This document shows positions 1 to 7,031 of a stretch of DNA of 14,196 bases, piece after piece. The stretch is from Candidatus Eiseniibacteriota bacterium (GTDB lineage Bacteria; Eisenbacteria; RBG-16-71-46; JAGVPR01), in contig JAGVPR010000269.1 of NCBI GenBank assembly GCA_020052115.1, positions 1-14,196 on the forward strand, given 5' to 3'. The position numbers and the translations under genes were made by a program. A model generated the notes under the pieces. That model ran no database searches and was not told the origin of the DNA. It saw only the letters and a list, made by a program, of their open reading frames with translations. Numbering within the stretch: position 1 is the stretch's first letter; each line of letters opens with the position of its first letter.

Positions 1-1
1 C

Positions 2-1429
2 GGCGCCCCGCTCGCGCGCCACCGCGAGATGGTCGAGCCGGCATCGAACTATCTCGTCGCCCGCGTTCAGCGGGACCTCCGCCAGGGCCGCACCGCGCTC
101 GGGGCGATCGCCACGGCGGTCCACCGAAAGATCGAGGGCGAGGAGATGGACTTCCTCCGCGACCGGGCGGTCACCGGAGGCCTCGACGTCAAGCACCGCT
201 TCCACGGTGACAAGTACTCGTTCGACGGTTACGCCGTCGGGAGCTCGATCCACGGGAGCCGTACTGCGATCGTGCGCGCGCAGCGCGCGGCGCAGCGCTA
301 CTACCAGAGGCCGGACGCGGACTACGTCGAGGTGGACTCCTCGCGCACGTCGCTCCGGGGCGCCGCGGGCTCGGCCACGCTCAGCAAAGTCGCCGGAGGA
401 CACTGGCGCGGCATGACGACCTTCCAGTTCCGCTCTCCGGGATTCGAATCGAACGACATCGGCTACCTGCGAAGCGCGGACTACGTCGCGCAGATGCTCT
501 GGATCGGCTACCGCGAATGGAAGCCGAGCCGGATCGTCCGCTCCTACAACATCAACTACAACCTCTGGGAGAACTGGAACTGGGGCGGCGAGCGCACGGA
601 CACCGGAACGAACGTCAACGGAAGCCTGACGTACAACAACTTCTGGTACCAGTACGGCGGCCTCGCCTACAACAGCGGCGGCCTAGCCCCTCGAGCCCTT
701 CGCGGCGGGCCCTCGATCCGCATCCCCTCGTCCATCAACGGCTGGACGGGGTTCGGCTCCGACAGCCGCAAGCCCCTCTCGGGCGAGATCGAAGCCTGGG
801 TATGGAAGGACTTCAACAAGTCGCGCTCCTACGGCGTGAACCCATACCTCACCGTCCGCCCGGCGCCGCGATGGTCCTTGAGCTTTGCGCCGCGCTACGA
901 GCACAACGTGGACGACTGGGCCTGGGTGGACAACGTAGATGTCGGGGCGGGCACGCACTACATCATGGCGCACATGAAGCAGGAGACGGTGGCCATGACG
1001 GTGCGCTTCAACTACGCGTTCACGCCGGATCTGAGCGTGCAGTTCTACGCGCAGCCGTACTTCTCCGCCGGAAAGTACTCCGGGCTGAAGCGGATCACGC
1101 AGCCGCGCGCGTCCGAATACGAAGATCTCATGACGCCGTACGAGGCGGTCGCTTACGACCCCGAGGAGAACACGTACACGCTGGCGAGCGAGGACGGAGA
1201 GGTCACGATTGACAACCCGGATTTCAACTTCGGCGAGCTGCGGTCGAATCTCATCGTGCGCTGGGAGTTCCGCCCGGGCTCGACCCTCTTCCTCGTGTGG
1301 TCCCAGGGGCGGACGGACGATCCGTTCAAGGACGGCCGCGTCTCGCTGTCGCGCGACACGGGCGACCTCTTCGGCGTGAACTCCGAGGACGTGCTGCTCG
1401 CGAAGGTGACCTACTGGCTGCCGCTCTGA
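2..1429 (+). CDS. DUF5916-type outer-membrane/beta-barrel-like protein, 3' part
   Basis: The reading frame is open to the window's left edge, so this is the C-terminal part of a longer protein; the ATG at 29 is probably internal. The visible part (about 475 residues) looks like the C-terminal domain of the DUF5916 family. It has an early NYLVARVQRDL...GAIATAV segment, many alternating aromatic/polar strands (for example the NYNLWENWNWGG and YNNFWYQYGG segments), and a final RWEFRPGSTLFLVWSQGR block, then ends in YWLPL. Full-length family members usually add an N-terminal carbohydrate-binding-like domain, which would lie outside the window. The strand-rich aromatic pattern suggests an outer-membrane barrel, but the function is unknown. 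It converges on the downstream cytochrome gene. The family call is from remembered motifs, not a search. Confidence 0.75.
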   Translation, partial: GAPLARHREMVEPASNYLVARVQRDLRQGRTALGAIATAVHRKIEGEEMDFLRDRAVTGGLDVKHRFHGDKYSFDGYAVGSSIHGSRTAIVRAQRAAQRYYQRPDADYVEVDSSRTSLRGAAGSATLSKVAGGHWRGMTTFQFRSPGFESNDIGYLRSADYVAQMLWIGYREWKPSRIVRSYNINYNLWENWNWGGERTDTGTNVNGSLTYNNFWYQYGGLAYNSGGLAPRALRGGPSIRIPSSINGWTGFGSDSRKPLSGEIEAWVWKDFNKSRSYGVNPYLTVRPAPRWSLSFAPRYEHNVDDWAWVDNVDVGAGTHYIMAHMKQETVAMTVRFNYAFTPDLSVQFYAQPYFSAGKYSGLKRITQPRASEYEDLMTPYEAVAYDPEENTYTLASEDGEVTIDNPDFNFGELRSNLIVRWEFRPGSTLFLVWSQGRTDDPFKDGRVSLSRDTGDLFGVNSEDVLLAKVTYWLPL

Positions 1430-1498
1430 TCTGATCTGCCGGTGCCGCGCGGGAACGACGCGCGCGAAAAATCGTCCGAAACAACCGCGGTCCGCGAG

Positions 1499-1530
1499 AG
1501 ATTTTCCACCCCGGGGGCGGAAAAATCCGC
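1499..1530. terminator. putative bidirectional terminator between convergent genes
   Basis: An inverted repeat joins ATTTTCC (1501-1507) to GGAAAAAT (1519-1526) through C-rich and G-rich inner arms. It has a one-base bulge in the A/T part and an A-C mismatch near 1508/1518. The T-tract on one arm and the A-tract on the other let the hairpin act on transcripts from both sides. It lies in the 158-nt gap between the ends of the DUF5916 gene (plus) and the cytochrome gene (minus), where a shared terminator would be expected. Folding was done by eye. Confidence 0.5.
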
Positions 1531-1587
1531 AGCCGCGAACCCGCCTTCGCCGCGCTCAACCCCTCGAGCCGTGCGCGATTTCCCCGT

Positions 1588-2697
1588 TCAGGGCATCGGT
1601 TCGATCGCGTGACACTGATCGCACCCGGTTCGCGCCGGGGGACCCGCCAGCGGCCAGACGATCCCGAATGCGGAGGAGGAGCCGTGTGCCTTGTGGCAGG
1701 TGAGGCAGAAGACGCCGTTGGCCGCGGCCGAGACGGTCCTCGCGGCGGCGAAGCTGCTCGCGCCGTCCGTCACGAACGGCAGCCGCGGCACATCGAATCC
1801 GCTCCCCGTGCCCGCGTTCCAGTGAGCCGGCGCGGTGCTCCCGCGCGCTTCGCCCTGAGCGATGTGATTCGGTCCCTGGCGTTCGCTGTCGTACGAAGGA
1901 TGCCGGGAGTGGATCCCGTCCCCGTCGGGGTCCGTGTACCACGAGCCCGAGAGGACGTGGTGGCAGTCAATGCAGATGCTGGTGACCTCGCGGAGCTGCG
2001 TCGTGTTGAGCGTCCCGTAGGCAACGTTCTCTCTCTCGTATGCGGCGAGGCCCGCGACGCCGTCGGCCACGAAAAGGCCCAGCGGGGGCGTGGCCTCGGG
2101 ATCCGAGGCCCACTGGAGATTGCGCTCGATGCCGTTCCCGTGCGGCGTATGGCAGTCAATGCAGGTCACCTTGGCCGCTTCGGGCGGAGCCCAGTGGCAG
2201 CGCATGCAGAGGCCGAAGCCCGGCGACGTGTCCAGGCCCCGCGCGAGATCGTGCCCTCGCGGATTGACGACGTCCGGCCCCTCGCAGAAGCCCGCGGAGC
2301 GCTCGGCGAGCCCGTTCGCATCTGAACCGATGACATCCGGCGCGCCCGCCCAGTTGTCGTGGCAGTTGAGACAGAGATCGAGCGGATCAGCGGCCTTGAG
2401 GAGGTTCGGCGCCGGCGCTATTTCCCACGGGAACGAAGAAGTGCCTCCCTCCGGGCCCGTCCCGCCCGCGAAATTGTGCTGCAGGCTGGCGTGCATCGTG
2501 TGGCAGTCGGAGCAGACGAGGGTCGCGCCGTTGTGGTACGGAACCCGGCCGTCCTTCGCCATCCGATCGGCGTACGCCTTTCGCTGCACGGCGCCGTTGT
2601 CGTGGTGGATCGGGCCGGCGGGCGCCGATTGATGACAAAACAAGCTGAAGAAGAATCCAACGACCAGCGTGGCTCGGATGTCAATGCGACGATGCAT
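1588..2697 (-). CDS. Seven-haem c-type cytochrome, exported
   Basis: The 369-residue protein carries seven CxxCH haem-attachment motifs: CSDCH, CLNCH, CMRCH, CIDCH, CIDCH, CLTCH and CDQCH, at about residues 62, 109, 164, 179, 242, 331 and 359. The chosen ATG at 2697 is preceded by a GGGGG tract and gives an N-terminus of basic residues, a short hydrophobic run (ATLVVGFFFSLF) and an SAPAG-like cleavage site. That is a Sec signal, as needed for periplasmic haem attachment. The longer frame from 2754 would place about 19 extra polar residues before it and is less likely. Several motifs are followed by HxxHG/TPHG-like residues, as in cytochrome c3/c554-like multihaem families. Its likely role is extracytoplasmic electron transfer; partner and substrate cannot be read from sequence. 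A weak promoter-like pair (TTGACC at 2786-2791, TGGCAT at 2764-2769) lies upstream. It follows the HExxxH gene by 98 nt. Confidence 0.9.
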   Translation of the reverse strand: MHRRIDIRATLVVGFFFSLFCHQSAPAGPIHHDNGAVQRKAYADRMAKDGRVPYHNGATLVCSDCHTMHASLQHNFAGGTGPEGGTSSFPWEIAPAPNLLKAADPLDLCLNCHDNWAGAPDVIGSDANGLAERSAGFCEGPDVVNPRGHDLARGLDTSPGFGLCMRCHWAPPEAAKVTCIDCHTPHGNGIERNLQWASDPEATPPLGLFVADGVAGLAAYERENVAYGTLNTTQLREVTSICIDCHHVLSGSWYTDPDGDGIHSRHPSYDSERQGPNHIAQGEARGSTAPAHWNAGTGSGFDVPRLPFVTDGASSFAAARTVSAAANGVFCLTCHKAHGSSSAFGIVWPLAGPPARTGCDQCHAIEPMP

Positions 2698-2795
2698 GGG
2701 CGCCCCCGATGCTCGTTGGCGATGAACGTGGCGAATGGGCAAGCAGCCATCCAAGCAGGTCTCATGCCATCTGCGGGAACAGCGCGGTCAAACGG

Positions 2796-3773
2796 CTATC
2801 TCGTGCAGAAGCGATCGGCAATTCTGACGAGCAGATCGTCCGGTGTCATCGAGCCGCTCCACTCACGCTCGCAGAACTCGAGCAGCGCCGGCCCGTCGTG
2901 GCGTGCGAGATCATAGGCGAGGGTTCCGCGCCCGAGCACCCGCTTGTTGAAGAACATCGCGAGGACTTCGTAGGCGAAGTAGAGCTTCGACTGCTCGTAC
3001 CGGCCTTCTCCGATCAGATCCATGACACTGCCGAAGAGCAGATGCGTTCCGATCTCGTGGCTCACGAGCTGCCATGTGCGATCGAACGGCTTGCTGTAGT
3101 TGAAGAGGTTGCCGCAGTAGCCCAGCGAGTTGCAGTCCGGCCCGCCCTTGTTCGAGTGGCAGAGGACGATCTCGTACGACGGCGACTCGAAGGCGAGGCC
3201 GAGCGCCGCCTCCCAGTCAATGACGTAGTCCCGGAGCGCGAAGACGTTCATCAGTTCGGCGAGCCTTGGGGCCATCTCCCGCCGCGCGATGGGCCAGACC
3301 TCGTCGCGGTAGCGGTCGAAGCTCTCGGTGTAGGCGGCCGCGAGGTCTTCCGCAGCGCGGCGCAGAACCGGCGACGGGGGAAAGCCCGGATCCGTCGTGA
3401 AGTGATGGAACCAGGGATCGGTCCAGTCGGCCTCACGGAACTCCTCGACGAAGACGCGCAGAGACCCTTCCGTGAGGCAGCGATCCATCGCGGTGAAGTA
3501 CCGCTCGAACCCGGACGTTGATTCCAGGCGCAGCCAGCCCGGCAGAAAGGTGAAGAAGCCCGTGAGGGCCGAAGTCTCCCCCTCGCCGAACCGGAGCAGG
3601 CGCTCGTAGCCGGCCAACGTTTCGCGGTGCTTCGCCTGCACGGACTCCGCGAAGCGATCCGCGTACTCGGAGTCGTACGAAATCTTCGTGACCGCCAGCA
3701 TGTGCCAAAGGAAGTTCGGCCCCAGGCGGTCCGTGAAGATCACCGGCGTCCTCTCCGAGCGCTCGAGCGTCAT
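2796..3773 (-). CDS. Unknown protein with HExxxH metallopeptidase-like motif
   Basis: A 325-residue protein that I do not recognise confidently. The ATG at 3773 is chosen over the longer frame to 3920 because it has a clear GGAGG ribosome-binding site about 4-5 nt upstream and because the longer frame would run into rex. The key feature is SHEIGTHLLF at residues about 238-247, an HExxxH motif like that of DUF1704/MATCAP-type zinc carboxypeptidases. A Glu in AYEVLAMFF about 25 residues later could be the third zinc ligand. The N-terminal half is helical-looking and rich in aromatic residues (GPNFLWHMLAV; PWFHHF). A Cys-containing stretch (LCHSNKGGPDCNSLGYC) precedes the motif and might add a metal site or disulfide. 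No signal peptide is evident, so it is probably cytoplasmic. Peptidase activity is inference. It lies between rex and the cytochrome on the same strand. Confidence 0.7.
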   Translation of the reverse strand: MTLERSERTPVIFTDRLGPNFLWHMLAVTKISYDSEYADRFAESVQAKHRETLAGYERLLRFGEGETSALTGFFTFLPGWLRLESTSGFERYFTAMDRCLTEGSLRVFVEEFREADWTDPWFHHFTTDPGFPPSPVLRRAAEDLAAAYTESFDRYRDEVWPIARREMAPRLAELMNVFALRDYVIDWEAALGLAFESPSYEIVLCHSNKGGPDCNSLGYCGNLFNYSKPFDRTWQLVSHEIGTHLLFGSVMDLIGEGRYEQSKLYFAYEVLAMFFNKRVLGRGTLAYDLARHDGPALLEFCEREWSGSMTPDDLLVRIADRFCTR

Positions 3774-3846
3774 GCCTCCAAATGCCCCCTCGATCCCCGT
3801 TGCAACGATGCCGGCGCGCCGGAGTGCATCACATCGGTGACGTCCG

Positions 3847-4470
3847 TCAGCGGCGGCGTGCCAGCGCGAAGGAGAGCGACTCCAGCTCGATGGCCATGTC
3901 CACGTTTCGAATCCAGACACCCTCTGCGACGAAGAGCTGCCGGGGCGAGAAGTTCAGGATGCCCCGGACCCCGCCGGCCACGATCGCGTCGGCCACGGCC
4001 TGCGCGGCCTCGGCCGGCGTGGCGATGATCGCGATCTCGACCCGGGTCTCGCCGGCGACGCGGCCGAACTCCTTCATCGGCCGGATCGGAATCTCGCCCC
4101 ACGAGCGGCCGACGAGACGATCGTCCTGGTCGAAGATCGCGACGATGCTGAACCCTTGCTTCTCGAATCCCTTGTACGAAAAGAGCGCGGACCCGAGATG
4201 GCCCGCTCCGACCAGCGCGACGCGCCAAGCGCGGTCCAGCCCCAGAATTCTGCGGATCTCCTCCCGGAGCTCGGCCACGTCGTAGCCGCGGCCACGCTTG
4301 CCGAAGCTCCCGAAGCAGGAGAGGTCCTTCCGGACCTGAGCCGGCGTGAGCCCCGCCCGCGCCGCCAAGTGGGCGGAAGAGAGGACGTCGTTCCCCGCCG
4401 CCCGCGCCTCTTCCAGGATCCGGAAGTAGGCGCTCAAACGGCGGACCGTGGAGTCGGATGCGCTCTGCAT
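3847..4470 (-). CDS. rex: Redox-sensing transcriptional repressor Rex
   Basis: Rex is a dimeric repressor that binds DNA when NAD+ is high and releases it when NADH rises, controlling respiratory and fermentative genes. The N-terminal winged-helix shows the family pattern RRLSAYFRILEE, then SSAHLA, QVRKDLS.FGSFGKRGRGYDV. The NAD(H)-binding Rossmann motif is VALVGAGHLGSAL (GxGxxG at about residues 88-93). The ILNFSPRQL segment and the C-terminal swapped helix (ELESLSFAL) also match. Two starts are possible: a TTG at 4503 with a weak GGGGA site (218 aa), and the ATG at 4470 (207 aa). I chose the ATG because it puts about ten residues before the conserved RL, as in characterised Rex proteins. 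gyrA ends only 20-53 nt upstream, so co-transcription with the gyrase genes is likely. I saw no Rex operator (TTGTGAAnnnnTTCACAA-like) here. Confidence 0.93.
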   Translation of the reverse strand: MQSASDSTVRRLSAYFRILEEARAAGNDVLSSAHLAARAGLTPAQVRKDLSCFGSFGKRGRGYDVAELREEIRRILGLDRAWRVALVGAGHLGSALFSYKGFEKQGFSIVAIFDQDDRLVGRSWGEIPIRPMKEFGRVAGETRVEIAIIATPAEAAQAVADAIVAGGVRGILNFSPRQLFVAEGVWIRNVDMAIELESLSFALARRR

Positions 4471-4523
4471 AAGCACGGGAGCGGGCGCGCGCCGGGCGAC
4501 CAAGACGTCCCCGGGACTCGCCG

Positions 4524-6977
4524 CTAGGCCGTCTCCTCCTCGGCGGCGGAAACCACGCGGGCTACATCCGCGATCCGGTCACCGGCCTCGAGGTTCATCA
4601 AGCGCACGCCCTGAGTGTTCCGGCCGATCACCGAGATGCCCTGCGCGGCCACGCGGATGATCTGTCCCTTGCTGGTGATGAACATCAGCTCTTCTCCGTC
4701 CACGACCTCGCGGGCCGCGACGACGCAGCCGTTCCGCTCGGTGCAGCGGATCGTGATGATCCCCTTCCCGCCGCGGTTCGTGAGCCGGTAGTCGGAAACC
4801 GCCGACCTCTTGCCGTAGCCGTGCTCGGTCACCGTGAGCAGCGTCGCCTCGCGCTTGACGATGACCATGCTCACTACCCCGTCGTCCTTTTCCTCGAGCG
4901 ACACGCCGCGAACGCCGGCCGCCGAGCGGCCCATCGGGCGCACCTTCGATTCCGCGAAGCGGATCGCCTGGCCGCGGCGCGTCGTCAGGATGATGTCGTG
5001 TCCGCCGTCGGTGATGTCGGTGTCCACGAGCAGGTCGCCCTCGGCGAGCTCCACGGCACGAATCCCGGCGCGCTTCGGGTTCTTGAAGGCCGAGAGGATC
5101 GTCTTCTTGATGACGCCGTCTTTCGTGGCCATCACGAGGAACTGGTCCTCGGAGAACTCCTTCACCGGGACGAAGGCCGTGATCCGCTCGCCCTTGTCAA
5201 TCTCGAGCATGTTCACGATCGCCTTGCCCTTCGCCGCGCGGCCCGCCTGCGGGATCTCGTGCACCTTGAGCCAATGCACCTTCCCGTGGTCGGTGAAGAA
5301 GAGGAGGTACGAATGGGTGGACGCGATGAAGAGGCGCTCGATGAAATCCTCCTCCCTCGCCGTGGCCCCGACCACTCCCTTGCCGCCGCGCCGCTGACTG
5401 TGGTAGCTCGAGACCGGGAGGCGCTTGATGTAGCCGGCGTGGGAGATGGTGATGACCATGTCCTCCTCGGCGATGAGGTCCTCGATCTCGAAGTCCTCCG
5501 CCTCGCCGGACACGATCTCGGTGCGCCGCTCGTCGCCGTACTTCTCGCGCAGCGCCTCGACCTCCTCCTTGATGATCGCCAAGACCACCCGCTCACTCGC
5601 GAGGATCCCCTTCAGCTTCTCGATGAGCTTGATCAGCTCCAGGTACTCGTCCTCGATCTTCTTGCGCTCGAGCGACGTCAGCCGCTGCAGCCGCATGTCG
5701 AGGATGGCCTGGGCCTGGATCTCCGAGAGCTTGAACGTCTCAATGAGCCCGGCCTTCGCGGCCGCCGGGTCCGGCGATTTCTTTATGAGCTGCACGATCT
5801 CGTCGATGTGGTCGAGGCAGATCTTGAGCCCTTCGAGGATGTGCGCCCGCTTCTCGGCCTCCTCCAGTTCGAACTTCGTCCGCCGAACGACGACCTCTCG
5901 CCGGTGCTCGATGTACGCGTCAATCAGCCCGCGCAGCGTGAACGTGCGCGGCTGGTTCTTCGTGAGGGCGAGCAGGTTCGCGCCGAAGGTGGTCTGCATC
6001 TGCGTGTGCTTGAAGAGCTGGTTCATGACGACCCGCGCCTGGGCGTCGCGCTTCAGCTCGATGACGACCCGCATCCCTTCGCGGTCCGATTCGTCGCGGA
6101 TGTCCGAGATCCCGGTGATGCTGCCCGACTTGACCAGATCGGCGATCTTCTCGAGCAGGTTCGCCTTGTTCACCTGGTAGGGGATCTCGCTGACGATGAT
6201 GTTCTCCTTGCCGTTCTGGAGCGTCTCGATCGCCGCGCGGGCGCGTACCGTGATGAGCCCGCGGCCGGTGCGGTACGCCTGCCGGATCCCCTCGCGGCCG
6301 AAGATGATGCCGGCGGTCGGGAAGTCGGGGCCCTTGACGATGCGGAAGAGGTCGGTTTCCGAGAGCGCCGGATCCTCGATGATGCGCACGATCGCCGTGG
6401 CGATCTCGCCGAAATTGTGCGGCGGGATATTCGTCGCCATGCCGACCGCGATCCCCGAGGCGCCGTTCGTGAGCAGGTTCGGGAAGATCCCCGGGAGCAC
6501 GACCGGCTCCTGGCGCGTCTCGTCGTAGTTCGGCCGGAAATCCACGGTGTTCTTTTCCAGGTCGCGGAGCAGCTCCTCCCCCACCCGCGTGAGGCGGGCT
6601 TCGGTGTAGCGCTCGGCCGCGGGCGCGTCGCCGTCAACCGATCCGAAGTTGCCCTGGCCGTCCAGCAGGGGGTAGCGCAGCGAGAAGTCCTGCACGAGCC
6701 TCACCATCGTCTCGTACACGGCCGAGGTGCCGTGCGGATGGTAGTTGCCCGTGACATCCCCGGTGATCTTGGCCGACTTGCGGAACGCCTTGTCGTGGGC
6801 CAGGCCGAGCTCGTTCATGGCCACGAGGATGCGGCGCTGGACCGGCTTCAAGCCGTCGCGCACGTCGGGGAGCGCCCGGTTCACGATGACGCTCATGGAG
6901 TAGTCGAGATACGAATGCCGCATCTCGTCTTCCAGATAGACCGGGACGATCCTCCCGCGGCCGATGTTCGTCGCCAT
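4524..6977 (-). CDS. gyrA: DNA gyrase subunit A
   Basis: The breakage-reunion subunit of gyrase, which with GyrB introduces negative supercoils. The 817-residue protein starts at the ATG at 6977, with an AAGGAG ribosome-binding site about 6-7 nt upstream; a TTG just before it is not the likely start. The N-terminal winged-helix region reads ITGDVTGNYHPHGTSAVY, and the catalytic tyrosine is in ERYTEARL at about residue 124. The GyrA box QRRGGKG at about 528-534 separates gyrase A from topoisomerase IV ParC and is followed by a full beta-pinwheel domain with repeated blade motifs. In the quinolone-resistance region Ser83 (E. coli numbering) is kept, while positions 82 and 87 are Thr and Glu instead of Asp and Asp. 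It lies 54 nt after gyrB in the replication operon. Confidence 0.97.
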   Translation of the reverse strand: MATNIGRGRIVPVYLEDEMRHSYLDYSMSVIVNRALPDVRDGLKPVQRRILVAMNELGLAHDKAFRKSAKITGDVTGNYHPHGTSAVYETMVRLVQDFSLRYPLLDGQGNFGSVDGDAPAAERYTEARLTRVGEELLRDLEKNTVDFRPNYDETRQEPVVLPGIFPNLLTNGASGIAVGMATNIPPHNFGEIATAIVRIIEDPALSETDLFRIVKGPDFPTAGIIFGREGIRQAYRTGRGLITVRARAAIETLQNGKENIIVSEIPYQVNKANLLEKIADLVKSGSITGISDIRDESDREGMRVVIELKRDAQARVVMNQLFKHTQMQTTFGANLLALTKNQPRTFTLRGLIDAYIEHRREVVVRRTKFELEEAEKRAHILEGLKICLDHIDEIVQLIKKSPDPAAAKAGLIETFKLSEIQAQAILDMRLQRLTSLERKKIEDEYLELIKLIEKLKGILASERVVLAIIKEEVEALREKYGDERRTEIVSGEAEDFEIEDLIAEEDMVITISHAGYIKRLPVSSYHSQRRGGKGVVGATAREEDFIERLFIASTHSYLLFFTDHGKVHWLKVHEIPQAGRAAKGKAIVNMLEIDKGERITAFVPVKEFSEDQFLVMATKDGVIKKTILSAFKNPKRAGIRAVELAEGDLLVDTDITDGGHDIILTTRRGQAIRFAESKVRPMGRSAAGVRGVSLEEKDDGVVSMVIVKREATLLTVTEHGYGKRSAVSDYRLTNRGGKGIITIRCTERNGCVVAAREVVDGEELMFITSKGQIIRVAAQGISVIGRNTQGVRLMNLEAGDRIADVARVVSAAEEETA

Positions 6978-7006
6978 CAAGCGCTCCTTCTGCTGCCCTG
7001 GCCCTC

Positions 7007-7028
7007 CGCGCCGGCGCCGGCCGGCGCG
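7007..7028 (-). other. GC hairpin between gyrB and gyrA
   Basis: A perfect 9-bp inverted repeat (7007-7015 with 7020-7028) with a 4-nt loop lies directly after the gyrB stop codon and before the gyrA ribosome-binding site. No T-tract follows it in the direction of transcription, so it is not a canonical terminator. It could protect mRNA ends or separate translation of the two genes. Confidence 0.5.
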
Positions 7029-7031
7029 CTC

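Noticed and set aside
3798..3807. Palindrome CGTTGCAACG upstream of the HExxxH gene
   Set aside because: A 10-bp palindrome alone is too short to call an operator and does not match the Rex site.
3774..3920. Longer start for the HExxxH protein
   Set aside because: It overlaps the end of rex and lacks a ribosome-binding site as good as the GGAGG before 3773.
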